Positions 41,217 through 49,146 are shown, counted from the stretch's first letter. The stretch: DNA of 54,973 nucleotides from Candidatus Sulfotelmatobacter kueseliae (GCA_900290255.1 OMOD01000164.1:1-54973), one strand, 5' to 3'. Numbers and translations are program-made. Notes: generated by a model from the sequence alone, not told the origin.

Positions 41217-42182
41217 TTACTTTCCTGCCCGCGGAATGACGAGCGCCACCGGCGGCTTGATGCCGTAGGTCGCGGCGAAGCTGTTCTGATTCACCGCCAG
41301 GCCGAGACGTCCGCGCGAGTCAATGTAGAGCAGCGGTTGGTTCAGCGGGACGTCGCTGAAAGTCTTCACGAACTTCAACTTCATTTTCTTGTCGCCAACC
41401 GTGACCGGGACCTCCTGGCCGCGCTCGTAGCCGAGTTTCAGAAAATCGTCGCCGTTCACATTGGTGACCAGGTTGCCGAACGGCCCGTCCGTCGCGATCA
41501 CCGTGGCACTGAGCCCGCGCTCGTCAACCTTGGCCACTTTCCAGTCGAGGCGAACCAGATCCTTCACCGGCATCTCCGGGCCAACCAACACCCAGTCGTC
41601 GCCTCGCGCCACGTGCGCGCCCACCGGCGAAAAAATATCGCGCCCATGAAACGTGGACGACAACTTGCCTCCAATCATCCATTCCGGATTGCTGATTTCG
41701 CGCACCGCCTCAATGCCGTCGCCCTGCTCCACCAGCGTCAGCAGCCCGTTATCGGGCAGCACAAAATATTGTCCGCGCCTCGACCGCGCCACGATCGCCT
41801 TGCGCGTGCTGCCCACCGTCGGGTCTACCACCACCACGAAGACCGTTCCCGCCGGATAGTACGGCGTCGTCCCGTACAGGAAGCGCGCTCCGTCGAAAAT
41901 CGAGAATGGCGTCACCTGGTGCGTCAGATCCACGATGCGCGCGTCCCGCGCGATCGAGTACATCACGCCGCGGCAGATGGCCACCGAGTCGTCCACGACG
42001 CCAAAATCCGTCATGAAAACGATCGTCGGAGGAGATTTTCTGGCCGGCTCGTCCGCCGCGAGCAGCTGCGCCGCGGCTCCCGCCAGCAGCAGAAAAAGAG
42101 CCAGCAGCGCCACCACCGTCGTTCCCCGAGTCGTTGGCCCGCACGGCTTCCGCGAATGTCCCGCCCATTCAACTTTTCGCAA
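41217..42182 (-). CDS. SAM hydroxide adenosyltransferase (DUF62) family protein with signal peptide
   Basis: 321 aa from a TTG start preceded by gggaggag. The first 45 residues contain a hydrophobic segment (TTVVALLALFLLLAGAAAQLLAA), then the DUF62 domain: IVFMTDFGVVDDSVAICRGVM, VVDPTVGSTRKAIVARS, YFVLPDNGLLT, STFHGRDIFSPVGAHVARG and VTNVNGDDF. Asp, Arg and His residues conserved in SAM hydrolases appear to be present in these motifs. Family enzymes hydrolyse SAM to adenosine and methionine and are related to the fluorinase/chlorinase. An export signal on a SAM-using enzyme is odd, since SAM is cytosolic; the hydrophobic segment could also be a membrane anchor. The open frame continues 171 codons upstream but is antisense to the PPOX gene. 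Confidence 0.82.
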   Translation of the reverse strand: MRKVEWAGHSRKPCGPTTRGTTVVALLALFLLLAGAAAQLLAADEPARKSPPTIVFMTDFGVVDDSVAICRGVMYSIARDARIVDLTHQVTPFSIFDGARFLYGTTPYYPAGTVFVVVVDPTVGSTRKAIVARSRRGQYFVLPDNGLLTLVEQGDGIEAVREISNPEWMIGGKLSSTFHGRDIFSPVGAHVARGDDWVLVGPEMPVKDLVRLDWKVAKVDERGLSATVIATDGPFGNLVTNVNGDDFLKLGYERGQEVPVTVGDKKMKLKFVKTFSDVPLNQPLLYIDSRGRLGLAVNQNSFAATYGIKPPVALVIPRAGK

Positions 42183-42314
42183 CGGCTCCTCCCCCAGTAA
42201 GGTGATTATTTTAAACAAAGTCGGGAAGGAACTGGAAGCCGCGCCGCCTCCGCGTCCCGCACAACCAGCCCGCAGTCTATAATGCTTCCTGCGATTCCGT
42301 TTCTGGAGGCTCTC

Positions 42315-42713
42315 ATGTCGCAAGTTATCCCCGAGAAGTACCGCGATCTTTTTCAGAAGCGCGCCTTTGCCAGCCTGAGCACGCTCATGCCCGACGGCCG
42401 CCCGCAGGTCACTCCCGTGTGGTGCGATTTTGACGGCGAGCACGTCATCTTCAACTCCGCCCGCGGGCGCCAGAAAGACAAGAACGTGCGCCGCGACCCG
42501 CGCGTCTCCCTGGCCATCATCGACCCGGAGAATCCCTACCGCTATCTCGAAATCCGCGGCCGCGTGGTCGAGATTACCGAAGAGGGCGCCGCCGACCACA
42601 TCAACAAAATGGCCAAGAAATATCTCGGTGCGGACAAGTACCCCTATGGCCAGCCCGGCGAAGTGCGCGTGCTCTACAAAATCAAACCCGAGCACACCAC
42701 GGTGATGGGATAG
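42315..42713 (+). CDS. PPOX-class F420/FMN-dependent oxidoreductase family protein
   Basis: 132 aa split-barrel flavoprotein: FASLSTLMPDGRPQVTPVWCDFDGEHVIFNSARGRQKDKNVRRDPRVSLAIIDPENPYRYLEIRGRV, matching the PPOX-class F420-dependent family pattern (L.T...DG.P...PVW...DG, K..N...DPRV.L...D..NPY...E.RG.V). Probably a homodimer binding FMN or F420. The start is fixed by ggagg 7 bases upstream of the ATG at 42315. A single gene, divergent from the DUF62 gene; the substrate is not predictable. Confidence 0.87.
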   Translation: MSQVIPEKYRDLFQKRAFASLSTLMPDGRPQVTPVWCDFDGEHVIFNSARGRQKDKNVRRDPRVSLAIIDPENPYRYLEIRGRVVEITEEGAADHINKMAKKYLGADKYPYGQPGEVRVLYKIKPEHTTVMG

Positions 42714-42724
42714 CTTGATGAAGG

Positions 42725-42754
42725 AATGTGGGGACAGCCGCCCTCGGCTGTCCG
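42725..42754. repeat. Palindrome gtggggacagccgccctcgg
   Basis: acagccg/cggctgt arms, copy of the element at 29046-29072. Confidence 0.85.
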
Positions 42755-42810
42755 GCGCCCCAGGTTTATCGGGCCGCGCGGCTTCCCGGTAGACGGATTG
42801 TCGCCTGTAC

Positions 42811-42879
42811 GACCGTGGAAGAGCGGCGCTTTAGCGCCGCGTCAGGCACGTAAGAAAGAATCGGGGCTTTAGCCCCCCT
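42811..42879. repeat. gcgctttagcgc-family palindrome immediately before homoserine dehydrogenase
   Basis: gcggcgctttagcgccgc followed by ggggctttagccccc. It ends only about 16 bp before the first homoserine dehydrogenase codon, so it replaces the native upstream region. Confidence 0.9.
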
Positions 42880-42894
42880 TGCGAGGAAAGCGCG

Positions 42895-43971
42895 ATCCGC
42901 ACCCAAAACCTCTGCTTCCTCGGCTTCGGCAACGTCAACAGGACTTTAGTCCGCCTGCTTGAAGACCGCTCCGCCGAGCTGCGCGAGAAATACGGCATCG
43001 CCTTCCGCATCACCGGCATCGCCTCCCGCCGCCTGGGCTGGATCGCCGATGCTGACGGGCTTGATCCAGAAAAATGTGGCGCGGGCGCGTGTGGCGCGGG
43101 CACTCCTGCCCGCGAAATGCCGGCCAGCACTTCGAATTCCCAAGCCGGCGACGAAGCCCCACACAACGTCCGTTCCTGGCTCGCCGCCGCCCGCGCCGAC
43201 GTCCTCTTCGAAGCCACATCCCTCAACGTCGAAACCGGCCAGCCCGCCGTCGACCACATCCGCGCCGCGCTCGACCACGGAGCCCACGCCATCACCGCCA
43301 ACAAAGGCCCCATCGTTCATGCCTACCGCGAACTGCGCTCGCTCGCCGCCGCGCGCGGCAAGCGCTTCCTGTTCGAATCCACCGTGCTGGACGGCGTTCC
43401 CATCTTTTCTCTGTTCGACCAACTGCCCGCCGTTCACCTCAACGGCTTCCACGGAATTCTCAACTCCACGACCAATGTCATCCTCGGCGAAATGGAAAAC
43501 GGCCTCACCCTCGACGAAGCTGTGAAGAAGGCGCAATCCCTCGGCGTCGCCGAAACCGACGCCACTCACGACATCGACGGCTGGGACGCCGCGGTCAAAA
43601 CCGCCGCCCTGATCACCGTGCTCATGGACATTCCCGTCCGCCTCGACCAGATCGAGCGCGAGGGCATCCGCGACCTGACGCCCCAGGCCGTGCGCAACGC
43701 CCGCCGCGACGGCTGGCCGTTCAAGCTCGTCTGCCGCGCCCGCCGCACGCCGTCTTCAGGAAACCCCGGCGTCGAGGCCAGCGGTGTGGAAGCCAGCGTC
43801 CGTCCCGAAAAAGTGCTGGCCACGTCGCCGATGGCCAAGATCACCGGCACCTCGTCCTACATCCATTTCGAAACCGACATCTTCCCGGGCCTAGCGATCA
43901 CAGAAGAAAATCCCGGCCTGTACGCCACCGCGTACGGAATGTTGGCAGATTTTGTGAGGGCAGTGAAGTAA
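42895..43971 (+). CDS. hom: Homoserine dehydrogenase, unusual start and repeat-derived insert
   Basis: NAD(P)-dependent reduction of aspartate semialdehyde in Thr/Met synthesis. The coding frame begins with IRTQNLCFLGFGNVNRTLVR, a dinucleotide fold, so translation must start near 42895, where the codon is ATC rather than ATG; gaggaaag lies 4 bases upstream. Catalytic-domain motifs follow: ANKGPIVHAYRELRSLAA, FESTVLDGVPIFSLFDQLP, GILNSTTNVILGEMENG, DATHDIDGWDAAVKTAAL. No ACT domain (358 aa, short form). Residues about 61-74 (CGAGACGAGTPARE) come from the same palindromic repeat as in the DUF1906 gene. Whether ATC is used, or the next ATG at 43117 gives a truncated, probably inactive protein, cannot be decided here. 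Confidence 0.8.
   Translation: MRTQNLCFLGFGNVNRTLVRLLEDRSAELREKYGIAFRITGIASRRLGWIADADGLDPEKCGAGACGAGTPAREMPASTSNSQAGDEAPHNVRSWLAAARADVLFEATSLNVETGQPAVDHIRAALDHGAHAITANKGPIVHAYRELRSLAAARGKRFLFESTVLDGVPIFSLFDQLPAVHLNGFHGILNSTTNVILGEMENGLTLDEAVKKAQSLGVAETDATHDIDGWDAAVKTAALITVLMDIPVRLDQIEREGIRDLTPQAVRNARRDGWPFKLVCRARRTPSSGNPGVEASGVEASVRPEKVLATSPMAKITGTSSYIHFETDIFPGLAITEENPGLYATAYGMLADFVRAVK
43075..43116. repeat. Palindromic repeat ggcgcgggcactcctgcc inside homoserine dehydrogenase
   Basis: 42 bp (14 codons) in frame; the left part tgtggcgcgggcg is duplicated beside the full element. Confidence 0.9.
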
Positions 43972-44071
43972 TGTAGCCCCGGACGCCCTCGTCCGGGGTT
44001 GCGCGCGAAAGCGCGCGATAAATGGACGCCGCTCGGGGCCGCCGTGGAAGAGCGGCCCTTAAGGGCCGCGT
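43972..44071. repeat. Two palindromic repeats after homoserine dehydrogenase
   Basis: ccccggacgccctcgtccgg at 43977-43997 directly after the stop codon and gcggcccttaagggccgc at about 44051-44068, different families in a 160-bp spacer. Confidence 0.88.
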
Positions 44072-44131
44072 TAGGGCCAACCACGTGACGAATCCACAAA
44101 ACGTGCGTCGTCATGGTTAAATTGAGATGCC

Positions 44132-45535
44132 ATGCCCATGACTGAAACCACACCCGCCCTCTCCCTCGCCTCCATCCGCTCCCAGTTCCCTTCCCTCGCC
44201 CAGACCGTCAACGGACACCCCGCCGTCTTCCTCGACGGCCCCGGAGGAACGCAAGTCCCCGAGCGCGTGATTGACGCCATCTCCGATTACCTGCGCCGCG
44301 ATAATTCGAACACCGGCGGCGCCTACGCCACCAGCCGCCGCACCGACGCCATGCTCTCCGAAGCCCGCGCCGCCATGGCCGATTTCTTCCACTGCGGCGC
44401 CGACGAAGTCATCTTCGGCCCGAACATGACGTCGCTGACCTTCGCCATTTCGCGTGCGATAGGCCGCGATCTCAAGTCCGGCGACGAAATCCTGGTCACA
44501 CGCCTTGACCACGACGCCAATGTCTCGCCCTGGCTGGCGATGGCGGAAGACCGCGGCCTCACCGTCCGCTGGGCCGAGATCCATGACGAAGACTGCACCC
44601 TCGACATGGCCGACCTCGCCTCAAAGATCAATGCGAAGACGAAGCTGGTCGCCGTCGGCTACGCCTCCAACGCCGTCGGCACCATCAATCCGGTAGAGGA
44701 AATCATTCGCCTCGCCCACGCTGCCGGCGCCCTTGCCTACATTGACGCCGTGCACTATGCGCCTCACGGATTGATTGACGTGGCCGCGCTCGATTGCGAT
44801 TTTCTGGTCTGCTCGACTTACAAATTCTTCGGACCGCACATGGGCGTGCTCTTCGGCAAGCGCGAACACCTGAAGCGCCTGCGTCCCTACAAAGTCCGCC
44901 CCAACACGAACGCCATCCCCAATCGCTGGGAGTGGGGCACGCTCAACCACGAGTGCATCGCCGGCATCGCCGCCTGCGTGGAATACATCGCCGACCTCGG
45001 CCGCAGAGAAAATAACACCAGGCTGCCCCACCCTTCGCGGTTTTCGAAGGGTGGGAACCACGAAACCAGTCCTGAAGCCGGGCTGCCCCACCCTTCGCGG
45101 TTTTCGTTGGGGCCTGCCCTGAGCCTGTCGAAGGGTGGGAATAACGAAACTCAACTCTCAACCCGCCGCGCAGCCATCGAAGCCGCCTACGCGGCCATCC
45201 ACGAGCACGAACGCGCGCTGCTGGCGCGCATGATGACCGGCCTCGCCGCCATCCCCGGATTGAAAATCTACGGCATCACTGATCCCACGCGTTTCGACGA
45301 GCGCTGTCCCACGCTTGCCATCCGCATCGCCAATCACACGCCCCTCGAACTCGCCACCAAACTCGGCGAGCGCGGCTTCTTCACCTGGGACGGCAACTAC
45401 TACGCTCTCAACCTCACTGAGCACCTGGATGTGGAGAAATCCGGAGGCTTCTTGCGGATTGGCCTCGTGCATTACAACACGATCGATGAAGTCGACCGCC
45501 TGCTGGCCGCGTTGCGCGAGATTGTCGCGGGCTAG
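44132..45535 (+). CDS. Class V aminotransferase, cysteine-desulfurase-like, with repeat-derived insert
   Basis: 467 aa, about 50 longer than related proteins. The PLP fold is clear: PAVFLDGPGGTQVPERVIDAI, NTGGAYATSRRTDAML, EVIFGPNMTSLTFAISRAI, ILVTRLDHDANVSPWLAMA, HAAGALAYIDAVHYAPHGLID with the PLP-nitrogen Asp, and the Schiff-base Lys in CSTYKFFGPHMGVLFG (Lys 231). It belongs to the cysteine-desulfurase-like group related to VC1184; no SufE or IscU partner is near. Residues about 294-343 (LPHPSRFSKGG and LPHPSRFSLGPALSLSKGG) are encoded by two copies of a palindromic repeat, in frame, between a helix and the C-terminal small domain. Function is likely preserved since the C-terminal part continues normally (FTWDGNYYALNLTEHL). 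Confidence 0.85.
   Translation: MPMTETTPALSLASIRSQFPSLAQTVNGHPAVFLDGPGGTQVPERVIDAISDYLRRDNSNTGGAYATSRRTDAMLSEARAAMADFFHCGADEVIFGPNMTSLTFAISRAIGRDLKSGDEILVTRLDHDANVSPWLAMAEDRGLTVRWAEIHDEDCTLDMADLASKINAKTKLVAVGYASNAVGTINPVEEIIRLAHAAGALAYIDAVHYAPHGLIDVAALDCDFLVCSTYKFFGPHMGVLFGKREHLKRLRPYKVRPNTNAIPNRWEWGTLNHECIAGIAACVEYIADLGRRENNTRLPHPSRFSKGGNHETSPEAGLPHPSRFSLGPALSLSKGGNNETQLSTRRAAIEAAYAAIHEHERALLARMMTGLAAIPGLKIYGITDPTRFDERCPTLAIRIANHTPLELATKLGERGFFTWDGNYYALNLTEHLDVEKSGGFLRIGLVHYNTIDEVDRLLAALREIVAG
45021..45140. repeat. Two copies of the ggctgccccacccttcgcgg palindrome in frame inside the aminotransferase gene
   Basis: 45021-45057 and 45081-45140; arms ccacccttcg/cgaagggtgg. The second copy has a nested cctgccctgagcctgtcgaa segment in its loop. 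Related copies at 15615, 48473 and 51963. Confidence 0.92.
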
Positions 45536-45864
45536 AGCGGCTGCAGAATAACTATATCCAGAGTCACGAGATCTGCTTTGACGGGGCGCGGCCTCCAGCC
45601 GCGCCGTTTCCCCCAGAAAGCCGCTGCTGAAGAACTCGATGTCGCACCTGATTTTGGGTGGCGCAGGCCTTCCAGGCCTGCGAACAAGCTGGCGGAAGAA
45701 ATGGGCTTTAGCCCCAGAGGTGCCTCAGCGGCTGAAGCCGCTACCGAAAACAGGTCCCTTATCGCAGCGCTGAAGCGCTGCGCCACCCCAGCAAGCCAAA
45801 ACCGGAACTGCTCTAACCGCGGGCCAGGCGGGCAGCGGCGAATAGAATCTCCGAAGCGATAGAC
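45536..45864. repeat. Palindrome cluster in the gap after the aminotransferase gene
   Basis: 45656-45788 holds gcgcaggccttccaggcctgcg, ggctttagcccc, cagcggctgaagccgct and gcagcgctgaagcgctgcg. The outer sequences gggtggcgca and tgcgccaccc are inverted copies, so the whole cluster is one compound inverted element. No gene is seen in the 329-bp gap. Confidence 0.88.
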
Positions 45865-46248
45865 TCATCCCTGCTGCGGCCGCGGAGCTGGCGCGGGGGC
45901 TGCGGCGGGCGCCGTAACCGCCCCTTCGGAAACGATCAGCATCTCGTATCCTTTGCCGTTCACTTTGAACTTCATCTTGTCTTTGCTGATCGTCAGTTCG
46001 ACCGGCGCATTCACCGGCAGCATAGCTTTGTGCTCTTCTTTCTGCTGCCGCACGTGATACTCGGTCGTATCGGTGCGGATCACATATTCCTGGCACATCA
46101 GCTCGACGGTCTGCTTGTGCCCTTTCGCTTCCGAGCCGCACGGGACGGAATTCTCCGACACGATCATTCCCTGCATCACATTGTCCTTGGCCGCCGCCAT
46201 ACTCGCGGCCAGCGCCACTGCTGCCAGTATCAAGGCCAATTTCTTCAT
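45865..46248 (-). CDS. Small secreted protein, unknown (127 aa)
   Basis: Signal peptide (KKLALILAAVALAASMAAAK) then a beta-rich domain of about 90 residues: MIVSENSVPCGSEAKGHKQTVELMCQEYVIRTDTTEYHVRQ and NAPVELTISKDKMKFKVNGKGYEMLIV. Two cysteines (in SVPCGS and ELMCQE) could form a disulfide. The tail is Ala/Pro-rich. I know the pattern as a recurring acidobacterial small secreted protein but not its function. The start at 46248 is six bases after aggag; an ATG two codons earlier abuts the ribosome-binding site. Confidence 0.7.
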   Translation of the reverse strand: MKKLALILAAVALAASMAAAKDNVMQGMIVSENSVPCGSEAKGHKQTVELMCQEYVIRTDTTEYHVRQQKEEHKAMLPVNAPVELTISKDKMKFKVNGKGYEMLIVSEGAVTAPAAAPAPAPRPQQG

Positions 46249-46440
46249 ATTCATCTCCTGATGATCACTTTCGATTGCACCCTCAGCCACAGTCACGGAT
46301 CTTGTCGCGGAGCACCTCTGCTCCGACTTCCGTCCCATACACTTCAGCCCGGGACGCGGTCCCGGGCTGTTGTCTCGACCAAACTCGAAGAGCATGCGCC
46401 ACCTGCGATGCCGGAGGCATTGCAGCTCGCTTCACACGGC

Positions 46441-46704
46441 TTACGGCCAGCGCTTCGCCGTGTCTTCCCAACCGGCCGCTCGCACCGGCTGCGGAGCCGG
46501 CATGGTCGGCGTGGTGGGCAGCGGCATGCGCGCCGTGGGCTGCGGTCCGTTGACGGCGGTGGCCAGGGCAGGCTTCGCCATCTCCGACACCGTTTCTTTT
46601 TCCTCGGAGAGCAGCGGAGCCACCAGACGCAGGGCCTCCACTTCCTTCTCCAGGCGGGTCAATTCCATCTCTTTCTGTCGCAACACTTCATAGACATTCT
46701 TCAT
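46441..46704 (-). CDS. Small coiled-coil protein, unknown (87 aa)
   Basis: Starts MKNVYEVLRQKEMELTRLEKEVEALRLVAPLLS, a clear N-terminal coiled coil of about 30 residues, followed by a low-complexity Pro/Ala/Thr tail (PLPTTPTMPAPQPVRAAGWED). The coiled-coil start occurs in other Acidobacteria as I recall it; no function is known. ATG at 46704 is preferred over 46779 because the coiled coil begins there and caggtg precedes it. Confidence 0.6.
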   Translation of the reverse strand: MKNVYEVLRQKEMELTRLEKEVEALRLVAPLLSEEKETVSEMAKPALATAVNGPQPTARMPLPTTPTMPAPQPVRAAGWEDTAKRWP

Positions 46705-46779
46705 CGTGGCACCTGGGCGATCGTCGTCGTTCGAGCGTAATTCTCCTTCGAACTTTAGCAGAGTTGCCTGTGTTGTCAA

Positions 46780-46862
46780 GCGATTAGCGGCTAATCGTTA
46801 GTGCCTTCAAGGGCGCCCGGAGCCATGGAGGCCCGGACGCCCTCGTCCGGGCGGGCGAGCGT
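46780..46862. repeat. Heptamer array plus gacgccctcgtc palindrome
   Basis: gcgatta, gcggcta, atcgtta at 46780-46800, then cccggacgccctcgtccggg at 46832-46851. Two repeat classes next to one another in a 201-bp gap. Confidence 0.75.
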
Positions 46863-46905
46863 AGCTCGCCATTCTTTGTCCGGCTACATCATCTGTGAAT
46901 CCGCG

Positions 46906-48327
46906 CTAGCGCAACAGGACGATAGCGGCCACGGTGCCCGCCACCACCAGCAGGGCTAAGAGAATATACTTGTTCGCCAAAAACCACGATTGGGATGGTT
47001 CGAGTCCGCCACTGAACGTAACCTCTTGCGGCGCCGCCTCCTCAGCCGCTGCCGGAGTAGCTTCCGAAGCCACCTGAGTTACTGCCGGTTCCGGCGGAAC
47101 GGCGACGGCCACTGGCGGTTGGACCGCTGCAGGCGCGGCCGCCGCACTCGCCTGAGCCGCCGCCGCCGCGAGCGCTCGCACCGCGGGCGCAGCAACCTTG
47201 CTCCGGCTTGCCGCCTGTTTCGCGGCCGCTGGCGCGAAATTGCGCTGCCCGCGCCACCTCTTTTCTTCGCATTCCACGCACAGTACGCGGCCGCTGGATA
47301 CCGGGAATCCACAGACCTCGCACCGGTGCAAGTGCCTCAATACGGGCGGAACGTGGCTCTGGTCGGGCTCGGCAGGTTTCTGCGCCTCGCCGTTAGCATT
47401 CAGCGCGGCTGACCAGAACAGCGGCCGCTGGGGAGCCTCAGGTTTCCCCGGCGTGTCTTGCGGTGGCGTATCTTGTGGTGTTGCGGCCTGCGGCGGTGCC
47501 GGAGCAGCGATCTCTGCCGGCAATTCCGGCGCGGCTTCGGTCTCCACTTCGGCCTCTACTTCCAGGACCGCTTCCATGGCTGGTTGCATCGCCGCTTCCA
47601 TGGCGGGTTCCTGCGCCGCTTCCCCGGCCAGTTCGATGGCCGGTTCAGAATCCGGTTCAGAATCCGGTTCAACGACCGGCAGGGTCACATCTACAATTTC
47701 TTCCGCCAGCGCCTCCGCCGACGGCTCCACGGTCTGCAGTTGATCAGGCAGGGTTTCAGCGGCATGCGCCAGCCGGACCGCCGTCTCCACCATTTCGCTC
47801 AGCCGCCGCAGAGCCGACAGGTCGCGTTCACCGAAGGCATTCGCCCTGCCCGAGAAAAGCTCGAAAACACCCAGGACCTGGTCGTCCTGCACCACCGGCA
47901 TGATCGCTACCGAAGCGATTCCCATCTGGCGGCAGACTTCGTGATTCACGCGCCGGTCGCGTTCGGCATCATCACAGCGCAGAGGCTGGCGAGTGCGCAC
48001 GCTCTCGCCCGAAAGTCCAAACTCGGTCGAAAGCAGCGCGCCCAGCTCCGGCGCATTGGAGCCAGTGCTGGCCCGGCACAGCATGTCATTTTTTCCGCTC
48101 CGCCGCAGGGCGATCGCCGCTCCGCCCGCCCCGGTAATGTACTGTGCGCGGTCGGCCAGCAATTGCAGGGCGGCGTCAAGATCGCGTTGCGCCATCGCAG
48201 CCAGCGACTGGCCGCCATCCTCGCCCGGAAAACGCACGGAAGCCCCCAGCACTCCAGCCGGGATCGCCGCCGAAGCGCGGGCTGGGAAGTTTCGGGTTGG
48301 GCCGCCTTGCTCGATCGTGTCCTCCAC
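46906..48327 (-). CDS. GAF-domain protein with zinc ribbon and C-terminal membrane anchor
   Basis: 473 aa. GAF domain at about 45-195: QRDLDAALQLLADRAQYITGAGGAAIALRR, FGLSGESVRTRQPLRCDDAE, GIASVAIMPVVQDDQVLGVFELFSGRANAFGERDLSAL. Then an acidic, repetitive linker (EPDSEPDSEPAIEL, MEAAMQPAMEAVLEVEAEVE), a four-cysteine zinc ribbon (CEVCGFPVSSGRVLCVEC, about 335-352), an Ala/Pro-rich segment, and one membrane helix at the very C-terminus (ILLALLVVAGTVAAIVLLR). A tail-anchored sensor-like protein with no catalytic output domain. GAF ligands are varied (cyclic nucleotides, small molecules, NO). Single gene; partner unknown. Confidence 0.82.
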   Translation of the reverse strand: MEDTIEQGGPTRNFPARASAAIPAGVLGASVRFPGEDGGQSLAAMAQRDLDAALQLLADRAQYITGAGGAAIALRRSGKNDMLCRASTGSNAPELGALLSTEFGLSGESVRTRQPLRCDDAERDRRVNHEVCRQMGIASVAIMPVVQDDQVLGVFELFSGRANAFGERDLSALRRLSEMVETAVRLAHAAETLPDQLQTVEPSAEALAEEIVDVTLPVVEPDSEPDSEPAIELAGEAAQEPAMEAAMQPAMEAVLEVEAEVETEAAPELPAEIAAPAPPQAATPQDTPPQDTPGKPEAPQRPLFWSAALNANGEAQKPAEPDQSHVPPVLRHLHRCEVCGFPVSSGRVLCVECEEKRWRGQRNFAPAAAKQAASRSKVAAPAVRALAAAAAQASAAAAPAAVQPPVAVAVPPEPAVTQVASEATPAAAEEAAPQEVTFSGGLEPSQSWFLANKYILLALLVVAGTVAAIVLLR

Positions 48328-48472
48328 GTGCGGCCGCTAAGGGCGCGAAGCGGCGCCGCAAACTCATTTCAACTGTTAAAGATGCTGTAATTTGAGTCTC
48401 GCCCGGAGCGAGTAAGGTGTCAAGAATCTCCCCACGCGAAAGTACTATGACAAAAGTGCACCGCCGCGAACT

Positions 48473-48600
48473 GGGCTGCCCCACGCTTCGCGGTTTTCGA
48501 AGCGTGGGCATTGATGGCGATGGCAGCAAGAGATTTTTCTCAAGTGAAACCCGGTGGGGAAGGGAGGCGGAACGCTGACTGCTGACGGCTGACTGCTTAG
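48473..48600. repeat. ggctgccccacgcttcgcgg palindrome and heptamer array after rnhA
   Basis: Palindrome 48473-48512 (ccacgcttcg/cgaagcgtgg). Heptamers gctgact, gctgacg, gctgact, gctta at 48574-48598 abut the rnhA-like stop codon. Confidence 0.85.
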
Positions 48601-48998
48601 TTCGCCCGCCGCCGCAGTGCCGCCTGCGCCAGACGGTTCGCCTCGGCATTGTCCTTGCGGGGAACGTGCGAGATGGAGAAATTCAGCGAGCGCGCCAGCT
48701 TGCGGCAGGTCCAGTGCAGCGAATACAGGCGCGGGCTGCGGCAGGTATACTCGCCCGTCATCTGCCGCACCACCACTTGCGAATCCGAATACACGTGGAG
48801 TTTCCGCGCATTCAGCGAGACCGCGCACTGCAGTGCTTCCATCAGCGCGGCGTATTCGGCGACGTTGTTGTCTTGATGGCCGATCCACTTGGCGATCCGG
48901 ATGGGGCCTCGTTCGCCGCCATTGATCACCACCCCAATGCCCGACGGCCCCGGATTTCCCAGGCTACCGCCGTCCACGTAGGCCACGAGTTCCGACAT
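48597..48998 (-). CDS. rnhA: Ribonuclease HI
   Basis: 133 aa. Degrades the RNA strand of RNA:DNA hybrids. Active-site residues: Asp9 in AYVDGGSLGNPGPSG, Glu in DNNVAEYAALMEAL, Asp in LHVYSDSQVVVRQMTGEY and the last Asp in HVPRKDNAEANRLAQ. The absence of the basic handle region and the form VPR.DN..AN.LA fit the short bacterial/archaeal-type RNase HI (YpdQ-like) rather than E. coli RnhA. The ATG at 48998 is taken; a GTG six codons upstream (49016) is an alternative. Two DnaA-box-like sequences lie about 150-200 bp upstream. Confidence 0.9.
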   Translation of the reverse strand: MSELVAYVDGGSLGNPGPSGIGVVINGGERGPIRIAKWIGHQDNNVAEYAALMEALQCAVSLNARKLHVYSDSQVVVRQMTGEYTCRSPRLYSLHWTCRKLARSLNFSISHVPRKDNAEANRLAQAALRRRAN

Positions 48999-49146
48999 CA
49001 CTTCGGCTGTTTGCACTGCCTCTTTGCAAGATGCGCTTAACTGCGTTCTGCGTCAAGACGATTATTTGGTTCCCTTTCAACGCTTTTTCCTGCTTCTTTA
49101 CCATCTGTGCAACATATGTGCAAAAACCGGGAAAATGATGGCCGCC

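Noticed and set aside
42183..42695. N-terminal 171-codon extension of the DUF62 frame
   Set aside because: It is antisense to the PPOX gene and has no family similarity; a ribosome-binding site before TTG 42182 gives a better start.
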